Assembly (NCBI RefSeq): GCF_044003965.1
Contig: NZ_JBAWKC010000006.1
Coordinates: 124,001 to 188,000 of the forward strand
Source of the DNA: Yeosuana aquiaggeris
Lineage (GTDB): Bacteria; Bacteroidota; Bacteroidia; Flavobacteriales; Flavobacteriaceae
Direction: 5' to 3'
DNA length: 64,000 nucleotides
Shown here: one piece after another, positions 46,199-55,986 of the stretch
How the letters are laid out: the number at the start of each line of letters is the position of its first letter
Numbering within the stretch: position 1 is the first letter of the stretch
Program-made: the position numbers and the translations under genes
Notes under the pieces: generated by a model
What the model was told of the DNA's origin: nothing
Database searches by the model: none
What the model saw: the letters and a program-made list of their open reading frames with translations, nothing else

Positions 46199-47107
46199 TT
46201 AATAGTACAACAGATGAAATACACACCCGTTTTGGCTAAATTCTAGGGTAGGAAATGGGACTTTAATTGAATTAAAAATACTCAAAACAGTCTTCAAAAA
46301 ATGAGAATTAGTCTTGATTTTTTCCAAATTTACATCAAAACTCAAGTAATACTGCCTGTACCTATTGGTATTTGTTAACAACTGATTGTCAATATCTTTC
46401 ACACCACTAAGCATCCCTTCTGCCCCATATCCAAAGGCGATACTGAGCCAAGGCGGTAGTTTAGATTCTTTAAAAAATGACTTCAAATTGACACTTAACC
46501 AATACGTTTGTCCATTATAGTCCTTTAAAAGTTGCTCCTGAAATTCATTTCCTAGCTTCTCAGGGTTTTGAGAAGCGTATTTTGTTTGATGAAACGAGAA
46601 CTTTAAAGAAATTCGTTGCTCATCCCATAATAATTCCTGCCCAACATATAACCCAGTACCAATGCCATTGGCCAACACATCTCTCCACGAAAAACCCCAT
46701 TCTTTAGAGAAACCATCAAAAACTTCTACTGTTGTGAGAAAGACAAATCCTAATGTAGCACCATAGATCAATTGATTTTTTTCACTTACGCCACTCCAAT
46801 TAAGGGCATCAGCACCAAATCTTCCTAATTGATAAGATGAAAATACATGTCCAAACTTATCCATTTGTAGCCATTCATTATTATCATTTATAGCATGCAA
46901 TGGAGATTTTTCATAATCAGCATACCATAATTGATTCAATCCTATAAGTGCGATACTAGCCAAAGTAGCTTCAGAAATAGCAACGGCATTCCGCCGTGGC
47001 TTATTTAAGGTATCACTTGGAGTTAAAAACGTGTTGAATTTTGATTGAGAAAAAGAAAAATAGGATATTAACAGAAAGGGTAAAAAATATTTAAGTTTAA
47101 CAAACAA
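46199..47107 (-). CDS. DUF2279 family protein
   Basis: 302 residues from a TTG at 47107, which gives a normal signal peptide (MFVKLKYFLPFLLISYFSFS). The block LQMDKFGHVFSSYQLGRFGADAL and EWGFSWRDVLANGIGTGLYVGQE are the DUF2279 signature. It is probably an outer-membrane or periplasmic protein with unknown function. It starts 2 bp after mltG stops, so it is the distal gene of the dapF-GNAT-mltG operon. Confidence 0.85.
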   Translation of the reverse strand: MFVKLKYFLPFLLISYFSFSQSKFNTFLTPSDTLNKPRRNAVAISEATLASIALIGLNQLWYADYEKSPLHAINDNNEWLQMDKFGHVFSSYQLGRFGADALNWSGVSEKNQLIYGATLGFVFLTTVEVFDGFSKEWGFSWRDVLANGIGTGLYVGQELLWDEQRISLKFSFHQTKYASQNPEKLGNEFQEQLLKDYNGQTYWLSVNLKSFFKESKLPPWLSIAFGYGAEGMLSGVKDIDNQLLTNTNRYRQYYLSFDVNLEKIKTNSHFLKTVLSIFNSIKVPFPTLEFSQNGCVFHLLYY

Positions 47108-47109
47108 AA

Positions 47110-48153
47110 CTAATTCCTTATTCCTTGTGAAGACAAATACCTTTGATACTCTCTTGCATTAACATTATGCTGTGTCAATGTTTTTGCAAATTTATGATAG
47201 CCTAATCTATTAGCATCCGCAGCGAAATAATAATAACCGTGCTTTTCATAATTTAAAACGGCATCAATTGCTGATATATCTGGCATAGCTATGAGTCCTG
47301 GGGGTAACCCTGCATATTTATAAGTGTTATATGGTGAATCTATTTCTTTATGAACATTTAAAACACGTCTTATAACTTTCCCTTTGTTTTCTGGCTGTTG
47401 ATAGGCGGCAAATTTTATGGTTGGATCCGCTTGCAGTGGCATGCCCACTTTTAACCTATTTAAATAGACACCCGCAATAATGGGTTGCTCATCCGCTTTT
47501 TTGGATTCTTCATAAACAATAGAGGCTAATGCAATGACCTGTGATGGATTAAGCCCTATTTCTTTGGCTTTATTAATACGAGTATCATTCCAAAAACGAT
47601 TATATTCCTTAAGCATTCTATCTCTAAATTGTTCTGCAGAAGTATTCCAGAAAAATTCATAACTGTTAGGAATATACATACCCAAAGCGGTTGCATTATT
47701 AAAATTATTTTTACTTAAAAAGGTTTCATCTAACATCGCATTCAATAAAGACAAGCTATCCGCTTCAATCTGAATACTAATCCTGCCCGCGAGTTTTTTT
47801 AGGGTTTCTTGATTATTAAAGGACAATTTAATGGGTGAATTTTTGCTTCTTATAGAAATGATAATCTCATTGTTATTCATCCCTTTTTTTATAAGATATC
47901 TGCCAGCCTTAACATTGGTGACGTACTTTTTTTGTTTAGCGAGGGCATCAAACTTTTTAATATCTTTTAATAAGGGCTCCAGTTCTTCATGCACATAATC
48001 ATAAGATGCATTGGTAGGAATATAAATATAGGCACTCTCATTATTAAATGCTGTGTTTGGTTTAAACATAGCACTATATACAAAATAAGCAAAATAGGCC
48101 GATACAACTAAACCTATGAGTGCAACAGAAAGAAGAATTTTTTTGAAGTACAT
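47110..48153 (-). CDS. mltG: Endolytic transglycosylase MltG
   Basis: 347 residues. A membrane helix (about 5-28) is followed by a LysM-like region and the YceG domain with catalytic Glu in ASIVYEESKKADEQ near 213, then GVYLNRLKVGMPLQADPTIKF. MltG cuts nascent glycan strands at the inner membrane and sets their length. It abuts the GNAT gene (stop and start are adjacent). Confidence 0.93.
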   Translation of the reverse strand: MYFKKILLSVALIGLVVSAYFAYFVYSAMFKPNTAFNNESAYIYIPTNASYDYVHEELEPLLKDIKKFDALAKQKKYVTNVKAGRYLIKKGMNNNEIIISIRSKNSPIKLSFNNQETLKKLAGRISIQIEADSLSLLNAMLDETFLSKNNFNNATALGMYIPNSYEFFWNTSAEQFRDRMLKEYNRFWNDTRINKAKEIGLNPSQVIALASIVYEESKKADEQPIIAGVYLNRLKVGMPLQADPTIKFAAYQQPENKGKVIRRVLNVHKEIDSPYNTYKYAGLPPGLIAMPDISAIDAVLNYEKHGYYYFAADANRLGYHKFAKTLTQHNVNAREYQRYLSSQGIRN

Positions 48154-48678
48154 TTATTTATTTAATAGTTGGAATATATATTCATTTTTGTAGGTTCCAT
48201 CAACATAGTTCCAATCTTCTTTGAGCCCTATTTTATTAAATCCTTGACTTCTAAACAATTTGATACTGGCCTCATTTTCCTCAGAAATATTGCAATATAA
48301 CTGGTGTAAACCTAAATGAGTAAAACTATAATTTATTAATAGTTGAAGTGCTTCTTTACCATAGCCCAATTGTCGGTCTTTGGTTTCCTTTACCAAAATA
48401 CCAACACCTGCTCTACTGTTTTTAAAATCAAAATCAAATAAATCAATCATTCCTAATGCTATGTCGTCATGATTTGATATAACTAATCTTAACTGCTTTA
48501 CTTCAAAAATATCCTTATGTGAATGTTCCAGATACTGTTTAATTAAAAATTTAGAATAGGGTGTTATAGTATTACTTAGCTCCCACAGCGATTCATCATT
48601 TTCAACAGTATGAATAAACTCTAAATCTTCAGGTTCTAGAGCACGCAAATAAATATGTTTTCCTTTTAATGTAATCAT
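48154..48678 (-). CDS. GNAT family N-acetyltransferase (RimJ/RimL-like)
   Basis: 174 residues. The start ITLKGKHIYLRALEPEDLEFIH and the CoA-loop region RQLGYGKEALQLLINYSF, then LHQLYCNISEENEASIKLFRSQGF, are those of RimJ/RimL-like acetyltransferases. The target could be a protein N-terminus or a small molecule. It overlaps dapF by 4 bp. Confidence 0.9.
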   Translation of the reverse strand: MITLKGKHIYLRALEPEDLEFIHTVENDESLWELSNTITPYSKFLIKQYLEHSHKDIFEVKQLRLVISNHDDIALGMIDLFDFDFKNSRAGVGILVKETKDRQLGYGKEALQLLINYSFTHLGLHQLYCNISEENEASIKLFRSQGFNKIGLKEDWNYVDGTYKNEYIFQLLNK

Positions 48679-49448
48679 ATTTCTCCCTTAAAAACAAAAG
48701 TTGCTGGACCAATAAGACACACGTTTTTATAGGTTTCTCCTTCTTTTTTAAATGACACTTGCAATTCGCCACCTTGTGTTTGCAGCTTCACAAGATTTTG
48801 GTTGGTCTCGCCTAAATAATTCATGGCCAATGCCACGGCTGTAACACCTGTACCACAAGATAAAGTTTCATCTTCTACGCCACGCTCATAAGTTCTTACT
48901 GCAAATGTAGCATCCTCTATTTTTTTAACAAAATTCACATTACTACCTTCCGCAAAATAGGGGCTTCCATATCTGATTTTTGAGCCTTTGGTTTTAATGT
49001 CAAAATCTTTAATATTCTCTTCAAACTGCACATGATGTGGTGAACCTGTATTTAAAAATACATGATTATCATATTTCTCAATAGCAGGTACATCCTGCAT
49101 TTGAAGTTTTACTATACCCTTTTTAATTTCGGCGAAATGTAAACCATCAATAGCTTCAAAAGTTGCTTTATTAGAAATTACACCTAACTGCTTTGCAAAT
49201 GCCACCAAACAACGTCCACCATTTCCGCACATGGTGCTTTCATTCCCATCGGCATTATAATACACCATTTTAAAATCTACTTCATCATGAGTTTCAAGTA
49301 AAATAAGCCCATCCGCTCCAATTCCAAAATGCCTATCACATAAAAACGCTATATGTTTGGTATTGCTTTTATCAAATAATTTCTGACGATTATCAATCAT
49401 CACAAAATCATTTCCTGTCCCTTGATATTTATAAAATGTCTGTAGCAT
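48675..49448 (-). CDS. dapF: Diaminopimelate epimerase
   Basis: 257 residues from ATG 49448 (MLQTFYKYQGTGNDF, the usual start). An upstream TTG start at 49460 lies inside the -7 box TATATTTG (49458-49465). Both catalytic cysteines are present, in TMCGNGGRC near 73 and LSCGTGVTA near 208. It converts LL- to meso-diaminopimelate for peptidoglycan and lysine. First gene of the operon dapF-GNAT-mltG-DUF2279. Confidence 0.96.
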   Translation of the reverse strand: MLQTFYKYQGTGNDFVMIDNRQKLFDKSNTKHIAFLCDRHFGIGADGLILLETHDEVDFKMVYYNADGNESTMCGNGGRCLVAFAKQLGVISNKATFEAIDGLHFAEIKKGIVKLQMQDVPAIEKYDNHVFLNTGSPHHVQFEENIKDFDIKTKGSKIRYGSPYFAEGSNVNFVKKIEDATFAVRTYERGVEDETLSCGTGVTAVALAMNYLGETNQNLVKLQTQGGELQVSFKKEGETYKNVCLIGPATFVFKGEI

Positions 49449-49457
49449 AATTAATGA

Positions 49458-49465
49458 CAAATATA
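49458..49465 (-). promoter_or_regulatory. -7 box of the dapF operon
   Basis: The minus strand reads TATATTTG and ends 9 nt before the dapF ATG. It rules out the upstream TTG as start. Confidence 0.45.
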
Positions 49466-49572
49466 TAAATATAAACTGTTTTTCGGATTGTTAAATCATC
49501 GTTAAAGTTGAAATGAACATTCAATAATTATTTAATTTTAATCGTTAATCAATTAAATTTAAACTAATAATT

Positions 49573-50976
49573 ATGAAGAAGATTTTAACTTTAGTTGTTG
49601 TTTCAGTATTAGGCGGAATCATAACATTAGGAGCCTATAAAGTATTTTTAGAGGAAAACAAAAGCATGGTTCTTACTACTTCTGAGATACAACCCGCATT
49701 TGTAACTACAAATAATACAAGCAATTTAAATAGTGCTTATAATGCACCAGACTTAACACTTGCTGCTGAAAAAAGTCTTAATACGGTGGTGAATGTAAAA
49801 AATTTAGCGGTAAGTTCTAATCAAATGACCTTAGAAGATTTATTTTATGGTAGAAGTACTCAACGTGCTCAAATAGGCACAGGATCAGGAGTAATTATCA
49901 CATCTGATGGCTATATTGTTACCAATAATCATGTTATTGACAATTCTCAAGAGTTATCGGTAACTCTAAACAATAACAAAACATATACAGCAAAAATTAT
50001 TGGATCTGATCCTAAAACAGATATTGCTCTTATTAAAATAGAGGCTGACGACGCATTACCATATGCAACCTTTGGCGATTCAGACCAAGTTAAAATTGGC
50101 GAATGGGTTCTTGCGGTAGGCAATCCTTTTAACTTAACATCAACGGTTACTGCTGGCATTATTAGTGCTAAATCAAGAGATTTATCTGGAAGTAATTCAC
50201 AATCATTTATACAAACCGATGCTGCGGTAAACCCAGGAAATTCAGGTGGCGCCCTAGTAAATACTAATGGTGACCTTATCGGAATTAATACGGCCATCTC
50301 TTCACAAACGGGATCTTATATTGGCTACTCGTTTGCTGTACCCAGTAATATTGCCAGAAAAGTTATTGAAGATATCATGGAATACGGCAATGTTCAAAAT
50401 GGTATTTTAGGAATAACTGGTGGCGCCTTAAATAGCGGTATTGCAGAAAAAATAGGGGTTAACGATACACAAGGTGTTTATGTAGACAGTGTAGTTGAAG
50501 ATTCTGGAGCCGAAAAAGCAGGTCTTAAAAAAGGGGATATTATTAAGGAGATTGATAATATTAAAGTTTCAAAATTCTCAGATTTAACAGGTCATTTAAG
50601 TGCTAAACGACCTAATGATGTTGTAAGCTTAATTATTTCCAGAGATGGTCAACTTAAAACAATTCCTGTTACTTTATTTAAAAATAACACCATAACATTG
50701 CCTCTGGTTGGGCAAGTTAAAAATGCAAAATCTGATGATTTAAAGAAATTAAAAGCTTCCAACGGTATCAAAATAGTGCAGTTGGATGCTAAATATGCCG
50801 ATTACTGGAAAAATAATGGTGTAGAAGAAGGCTCTATCATTACTTCTATTAATGATGTCAAAATTAAAACGATTGATGATGCGCAAAATATTCTTAAAAA
50901 CAGATCGTCTTATGAATCTTTAAGAATTGAACTTATTAATACAAATGGCGAAAAAGAACGCTATAATTTTAGATAA
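49573..50976 (+). CDS. DegP/HtrA family serine protease
   Basis: 467 residues. An N-terminal signal or anchor (about 4-22) is followed by the trypsin-like domain with triad His in VTNNHVID near 118, Asp in KTDIALIKIE near 148 and Ser in NPGNSGGAL near 222. Two PDZ domains lie at about 270-365 and 385-465. It degrades or refolds misfolded envelope proteins. It stands alone and ends at a strong terminator. Confidence 0.95.
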   Translation: MKKILTLVVVSVLGGIITLGAYKVFLEENKSMVLTTSEIQPAFVTTNNTSNLNSAYNAPDLTLAAEKSLNTVVNVKNLAVSSNQMTLEDLFYGRSTQRAQIGTGSGVIITSDGYIVTNNHVIDNSQELSVTLNNNKTYTAKIIGSDPKTDIALIKIEADDALPYATFGDSDQVKIGEWVLAVGNPFNLTSTVTAGIISAKSRDLSGSNSQSFIQTDAAVNPGNSGGALVNTNGDLIGINTAISSQTGSYIGYSFAVPSNIARKVIEDIMEYGNVQNGILGITGGALNSGIAEKIGVNDTQGVYVDSVVEDSGAEKAGLKKGDIIKEIDNIKVSKFSDLTGHLSAKRPNDVVSLIISRDGQLKTIPVTLFKNNTITLPLVGQVKNAKSDDLKKLKASNGIKIVQLDAKYADYWKNNGVEEGSIITSINDVKIKTIDDAQNILKNRSSYESLRIELINTNGEKERYNFR

Positions 50977-51002
50977 TAACTGTAATTAAATTTTTAATTT
51001 CT

Positions 51003-51041
51003 AAACCTCTTTAGTGCATTCTAAAGAGGTTTATATTTTTA
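51003..51041 (+). terminator. Intrinsic terminator after the HtrA gene
   Basis: A perfect 12 bp stem, AAACCTCTTTAG with CTAAAGAGGTTT, loop TGCATT, followed by a T-rich run. Confidence 0.85.
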
Positions 51042-51074
51042 TTAAAACACGCTACGAAAACGTTTGAAATATAG

Positions 51075-51082
51075 TATTTTTG
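51075..51082 (+). promoter_or_regulatory. -7 box of the GAPDH gene
   Basis: TATTTTTG matches TAnnTTTG, 34 bp before the ATG at 51117. Confidence 0.5.
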
Positions 51083-51116
51083 CCAAAATTTTAAAAACAA
51101 ACTAAACCTTTTAACA

Positions 51117-52565
51117 ATGAGTTTTAACAAAACTTATGAAAAAGAACTCGTCTTTCAAGCCGACAGACGACGCGCTACTGTAGAATTTATTAAAATTATT
51201 AGTGACCTTTGGTATGATAAATCCATTGAACTGGTTCTTTTTAGAAACCAATTAATGGACAAAAATGTAAGCCAAATTTTGAACTTGCATGAATACGCCG
51301 GAAAATTTGTTCAAAAACCCATTTCTATTTTTGATTCAGTTGAAATTGCCCAAGCCATTAAAACCCTTGACGTACCGCCAGCCAAACTTGATATAGGAAA
51401 ACTCACTTATGAATATCAACTGGAAGGTGGCAAATATTCCAATGCCACGGCTTTTGTTGTTAGAAAACTAAAAGATGCCGGTAAAAATTCAGATATACAA
51501 CCTAAAGATGTGGTTTTATATGGATTTGGAAGAATAGGCCGTTTAGTGGCTCGTGAACTCATGGCCAGAACAGGTAAAGGCACTCAGTTGCGATTAAGAG
51601 CTATTATAGTCAGAGGAGAATCTGATGAAATCACTCTTGAAAAAAGAGCCGCCTTATTGCGCAATGATTCTGTACACGGCGATTTTTCTGGTACTGTTTC
51701 AGTAGATTTAAAAAATAATGCACTCATCATTAATGGCACCACTGTTCATATTATTTCTGCTAATCAGCCTGAAGATATTGATTATACTAAATATCATATA
51801 AAAAATGCATTAGTTATTGATAATACCGGTGCGTATAGAGATCAAGAAGCTTTAAGCAGACATTTAAAATCAAAAGGTGTCGATAAAGTCCTTTTAACTG
51901 CCCCAGGTAAAGGTGTTCCAAATATTGTTCATGGTGTTAATCACTTAGAATATGATCCTGATAAAGTTTCTATTTTTTCTGCCGCCTCATGCACTACAAA
52001 TGCGATAACCCCAGTTTTAAAAGCTGTTGTAGATTCTTATGGTATAAAAAGTGGTCATTTAGAAACGATTCATGCCTATACCAATGACCAGAATTTGGTT
52101 GATAATTATCATAAAAAATACCGCCGTGGTCGGGCTGCCGCATTAAATATGGTAATCACTGAAACAGGCGCTGGTAGCGCTGTTGCTAAAGCACTACCTA
52201 GTTTAGAAGGTAAGCTAACTTCAAATGCTATTAGAGTTCCTGTTCCTAACGGCTCCTTAGCTATTTTAAATTTAGAACTAGAAAAGCCAACTTCCTTAAC
52301 TGAAATCAATGCCGTTTTAAAAAAATATGCTCTTGAAGGAGATTTAGTTGAACAAATAAAATATGAAATGAGTGATGAACTCGTATCTACTGATATAGTG
52401 GGTTCTTCGGCTCCTTCTATTTATGACAGCAAAGCAACTATTGTAAGGGCTGATGGAAAAAATGTGGTGCTCTACATTTGGTATGACAATGAATTTGGTT
52501 ACAGCCATCAGGTTATAAGATTAGCTAAATACATTTCAAAAGTTAGGCGTTACACTTATTACTAA
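51117..52565 (+). CDS. gap: Glyceraldehyde-3-phosphate dehydrogenase, long form with N-terminal extension
   Basis: 482 residues, about 145 longer than classical GAPDH. Residues about 1-135 are an extra N-terminal domain. The NAD-binding block LYGFGRIGRLVAREL starts near 139. The catalytic Cys is in SAASCTTNAITPV near 294, and the C-terminal block WYDNEFGYSHQ near 463 is conserved. It interconverts glyceraldehyde-3-phosphate and 1,3-bisphosphoglycerate. Long GAPDH forms occur in Bacteroidota, and the role of the extension is not known. It is single, between two terminators. Confidence 0.93.
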   Translation: MSFNKTYEKELVFQADRRRATVEFIKIISDLWYDKSIELVLFRNQLMDKNVSQILNLHEYAGKFVQKPISIFDSVEIAQAIKTLDVPPAKLDIGKLTYEYQLEGGKYSNATAFVVRKLKDAGKNSDIQPKDVVLYGFGRIGRLVARELMARTGKGTQLRLRAIIVRGESDEITLEKRAALLRNDSVHGDFSGTVSVDLKNNALIINGTTVHIISANQPEDIDYTKYHIKNALVIDNTGAYRDQEALSRHLKSKGVDKVLLTAPGKGVPNIVHGVNHLEYDPDKVSIFSAASCTTNAITPVLKAVVDSYGIKSGHLETIHAYTNDQNLVDNYHKKYRRGRAAALNMVITETGAGSAVAKALPSLEGKLTSNAIRVPVPNGSLAILNLELEKPTSLTEINAVLKKYALEGDLVEQIKYEMSDELVSTDIVGSSAPSIYDSKATIVRADGKNVVLYIWYDNEFGYSHQVIRLAKYISKVRRYTYY

Positions 52566-52605
52566 TACAAAACATCTAAACTTTTTTTTATTTCGTATAT
52601 AATAT

Positions 52606-52631
52606 AGCCTCATTAACTGGGGCTTTTTTGT
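52606..52631 (+). terminator. Intrinsic terminator after GAPDH
   Basis: AGCCTC and GGGGCT pair (one G-T pair) around a 7 nt loop and are followed by six T. Confidence 0.75.
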
Positions 52632-52704
52632 TACTTTTTAAGGACTTTACTTAACATTATTTTTTAACTTCGTAACATAATAGTTTAACATAACCAATTC
52701 TAAC

Positions 52705-53343
52705 ATGAATTACATAAAATCATTAGCTGTTTTAATATGTCTTTTTTTAGGGACACTTAGCTCTTTTGCACAATCAACTCAGGAAGAAGAAACTCTTTCA
52801 TTAGATAGTGGGACTATTAATAATCAGTTTGAATACGTTATTCAAAAATCAAGTGGCTGGAGAGATGAACGTGGACAACAATATAAGGTCACTAAAATTA
52901 ATTGGCTATTTCAGTTAAAGGCACATACGCTTGATTCGTTAAAAGCCGTTCATAAAGACTTATTAGATACGCAAGCCATTGTACTTAATCAATCCAAAGA
53001 AATAACTGAGTTAAAGGCTAACCTTACTAATGTTCAGGGAGATCTAGATAAAACTGAATCTGAAAAAAACAGCATGTCTTTATTTGGAATTCAAATCAGT
53101 AAAACAGGCTATAATGCGCTATTGTGGACTATTATCTTTGCATTATTAGCCTTCCTATTATTCTTTATCTATAAATTTAACAACAGTAATGTTGTGACTA
53201 AAGATGCTAGACGTGCCCTTGAAGAGATGGAAGAAGAATTTGAAGAGCACAGAAAAACAGCTTTAGAGCGTGAGCAAAAAGTGAGACGCCAGTTACAGGA
53301 CGAATTAAATAAACAAAAATCTACAAAAAATAATAAGCAATAA
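52705..53343 (+). CDS. Membrane coiled-coil protein of unknown function
   Basis: 212 residues. A signal peptide occupies about 1-23 (ending SFAQ). An acidic and coiled-coil periplasmic part lies at about 60-125, followed by one membrane helix at about 134-155 and a highly charged cytoplasmic coiled coil (EEMEEEFEEHRKTALEREQ). There is no SAM-binding or knot motif. Relatives in flavobacteria are sometimes labelled tRNA (guanine-N1)-methyltransferase, which is not supported by this sequence. The true TrmD is at 56296. Function unknown. Confidence 0.75.
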   Translation: MNYIKSLAVLICLFLGTLSSFAQSTQEEETLSLDSGTINNQFEYVIQKSSGWRDERGQQYKVTKINWLFQLKAHTLDSLKAVHKDLLDTQAIVLNQSKEITELKANLTNVQGDLDKTESEKNSMSLFGIQISKTGYNALLWTIIFALLAFLLFFIYKFNNSNVVTKDARRALEEMEEEFEEHRKTALEREQKVRRQLQDELNKQKSTKNNKQ

Positions 53344-53377
53344 ACATTGCTTGCTCTTTAATAAACTCATTTAATAA

Positions 53378-54259
53378 GTGCCTGTTAAACTTAAGAACAG
53401 CCAGATTGAATTATTGGTAGATTTTCCAACAGAAAATTATCAAGGCCCCAGATTTGATCATTGCGGTAAGATTGCAAGTTTAAAATATGAGGGCATTTGT
53501 TTGTCTGGCTTTGAAACAGGCAACAAGGATGCAGACCAAAATACAGGTAAAGCTTTTTATAATGAATTTGGAATTGATTTACCTTTAAATTTTGAAAATA
53601 CCCCTGTTGGAGATTGGTTTCATAAAATAGGTGTTGGCTTATTAAAAAAAACAAATAGCCCCTACTACTTTAAAAATATCTATGAGGTTAAGCCTTTATC
53701 TTTTGAGGCAGAATATTCCACAACAAAAATAGTTATGGAGTGCACGTCACCTTTGTTAATGGGCTATGCTTATAAATTAAAAAAAGAAATTGAACTCATT
53801 GAGAGCGGTTTTAAAATCAATTATTATCTTGAAAATATAGGCAATCATGAAATCATCACCAATGAGTATGTCCATAATTTTTTATTATTTAATAACCAGT
53901 CCATTGGAACTGATTACCAATTAAATTTTCCCTTTGAAATAAAGCCTGAATTATTTATTGAAACCGTTAATCCGGAAAATAAAGTAATTATAGGCAAAGA
54001 CACTATCATGTTTCATGCGGCTCCAAATAGAGATTTCTTTTTTAGCAATTTATCGGGCAATGAATTAGTAATGGCGCAATGGACATTAATTAACAAGAAG
54101 CTAAACCTTGGAATGAGTGAAACAGGTGATTTTAAAACCAATGCCATTAACCTGTGGGGCGTTCCTCATGTTATTTGCCCTGAATTATTTTTACATATAA
54201 GCCTTAAACCAAAGGAATTTAAGGAGTGGTCAAGAACCTATTCTGTTTTTAAATTATAA
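53378..54259 (+). CDS. Galactose mutarotase-like fold protein (GTG start)
   Basis: 293 residues from GTG 53378. Beta-rich, with blocks PRFDHCGKIASL, YNEFGIDLPL and VPHVICPELFLHI that suggest the aldose-1-epimerase/mutarotase superfamily. I cannot place the substrate. The last 20 or so codons (HISLKPKEFKEW region) have a diverged second copy directly after the SulP gene (about 55987-56070), so the SulP gene was inserted at the end of this gene. Confidence 0.7.
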   Translation: MPVKLKNSQIELLVDFPTENYQGPRFDHCGKIASLKYEGICLSGFETGNKDADQNTGKAFYNEFGIDLPLNFENTPVGDWFHKIGVGLLKKTNSPYYFKNIYEVKPLSFEAEYSTTKIVMECTSPLLMGYAYKLKKEIELIESGFKINYYLENIGNHEIITNEYVHNFLLFNNQSIGTDYQLNFPFEIKPELFIETVNPENKVIIGKDTIMFHAAPNRDFFFSNLSGNELVMAQWTLINKKLNLGMSETGDFKTNAINLWGVPHVICPELFLHISLKPKEFKEWSRTYSVFKL

Positions 54260-54334
54260 ATAAAATGTTCACAACGCCTGAATGACTTTGTGTGAAATAA
54301 TAACTAACTTCGTTTCACAGTCGATCAACAGAAA

Positions 54335-55984
54335 ATGAAAAATGAATTTATCCCCAAATTATTTTCACTTTTAAAAGAAGGAATATCGCGAGGAACACTT
54401 TCAAAGGATATTCTTTCTGGATTAATAGTAGGCATAGTGGCACTTCCTCTCGCCATTGCTTTTGCCATTGCTTCTGGCGTTTCACCTGAAAAAGGAATCA
54501 TTACGGCAATCATTGCCGGAATCATAATTTCAACTTTAGGGGGCAGCCGGGTCCAAATAGGAGGTCCTACCGGCGCCTTTATTGTCATTGTTTATGGCAT
54601 TGTTCAAGAATTTGGAATCAATGGATTGACCATCGCAACATTCATGGCCGGCATTATAATCATTGGATTCGGCTTGGCGCGTCTTGGAAATTTATTAAAG
54701 TATATACCCTATTCCTTAATCGTAGGGTTTACCAGTGGCATTGCATTAATTATTTTTTCATCACAAATTAATGATTTTTTTGGCCTGCACATTAACAAAG
54801 TCCCTGCTGATTTTATAGATAAATGGGTTGTTTATTTTGAAAATTTTGACAAAATCAATATCTACGCCATCGCTATCGCAGTAGTTACCATCATTCTCAC
54901 TTTATTTTTTCAAAAACTACTAAAAAAAATTCCTGGCTCCATTATCGCCATTTTATTATCAACCATTTTGGTGAAAGTTTTTGAAATCCCAGTTGATACT
55001 ATTGAAAGTAACTTTGGAGAAATTCCAAATAAATTTAGTCTGCCATCCTTTCCTAATGTAGATTATGAAACCATAAAGTCCTTAATCCAGCCTGCTTTTG
55101 CCATTGCTTTATTAGGTAGTATAGAATCCCTTCTTTCTGCGGTTGTTTCTGATTCTATGATTGGTGGAAAACATCGTTCAAATATGGAATTAATAGCACA
55201 AGGCACTGCTAATATTGTTTCTTCAATATTTGGCGGAATTCCTGCTACTGGGGCTATTGCAAGAACAGCTACCAATGTTAAAAACGGAGGGCGCACGCCC
55301 ATTGCCGGCATTATTCACGCCTTGGTATTATTAGCCATCATGCTCTTGTTTGCTCCTTACGCCAAGTTAATCCCGCTTTCCTGTCTGGCGGGAATTTTAA
55401 TGGTTGTAGCCTATCATATGAGTGAATGGAGGCAATTCAGATCTATTTTAAAAGGAAATAGAATGGATATTATTATCTTATTAACCACTTTCTTCCTAAC
55501 AGTCATCTTTGACTTGGTGATAGCTATTGAAATAGGAATAGTGCTTTCCAGTTTTCTGTTTATGAAAAGAATGAGTGAATCTATTCAAATTCAAAATATT
55601 TCATCAGAAAATTTTAATAATGAAAATCTGTTTGATGATGAACTTTTAGATTTGCCAAAAGATGTCTTGTTATATGAAATAAATGGCCCTTTGTTTTTCG
55701 GGGCTGCCCGCCAGTTTCAGGAAACAGTAATCAATACAAATTTACAACCAAAAGTGATTATTATAAGAATGCGTTATGTTCCTTTAATTGATGCTACAGG
55801 GTATCAGAGCTTGAAAGAAATCATTAGATCATACAAATCAAGAGGCATAAAAGTCATCTTATCAGGCATTAGAGAAGAATTAATAAATGATTTCGAAAAG
55901 AATGCCATGTTCTCCATTTTAGACAAAACATTGGTAGTAAAGGACATTAAAGAAGCGATTGAAAAGGCAAGTGAACATAAATAA
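54335..55984 (+). CDS. SulP family inorganic anion transporter
   Basis: 549 residues. About 11-13 membrane helices lie between 25 and 420, with the SulP block GGPTGAFIVIVYGIV near 77 and the conserved IPATGAIARTATNVKNGG near 303. A cytoplasmic STAS domain occupies about 445-545 (VIIIRMRYVPLIDATGYQSL). Such proteins carry sulfate, bicarbonate or similar anions, and the substrate is not readable here. The gene lies between the mutarotase-like gene and a remnant of that gene's tail, so it is an addition to this locus. Confidence 0.93.
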   Translation: MKNEFIPKLFSLLKEGISRGTLSKDILSGLIVGIVALPLAIAFAIASGVSPEKGIITAIIAGIIISTLGGSRVQIGGPTGAFIVIVYGIVQEFGINGLTIATFMAGIIIIGFGLARLGNLLKYIPYSLIVGFTSGIALIIFSSQINDFFGLHINKVPADFIDKWVVYFENFDKINIYAIAIAVVTIILTLFFQKLLKKIPGSIIAILLSTILVKVFEIPVDTIESNFGEIPNKFSLPSFPNVDYETIKSLIQPAFAIALLGSIESLLSAVVSDSMIGGKHRSNMELIAQGTANIVSSIFGGIPATGAIARTATNVKNGGRTPIAGIIHALVLLAIMLLFAPYAKLIPLSCLAGILMVVAYHMSEWRQFRSILKGNRMDIIILLTTFFLTVIFDLVIAIEIGIVLSSFLFMKRMSESIQIQNISSENFNNENLFDDELLDLPKDVLLYEINGPLFFGAARQFQETVINTNLQPKVIIIRMRYVPLIDATGYQSLKEIIRSYKSRGIKVILSGIREELINDFEKNAMFSILDKTLVVKDIKEAIEKASEHK

Positions 55985-55986
55985 AC

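Noticed and set aside
49458..49460. TTG as start of dapF
   Set aside because: It is part of the -7 box TATATTTG, and the protein starting at ATG 49448 has the usual DapF N-terminus.
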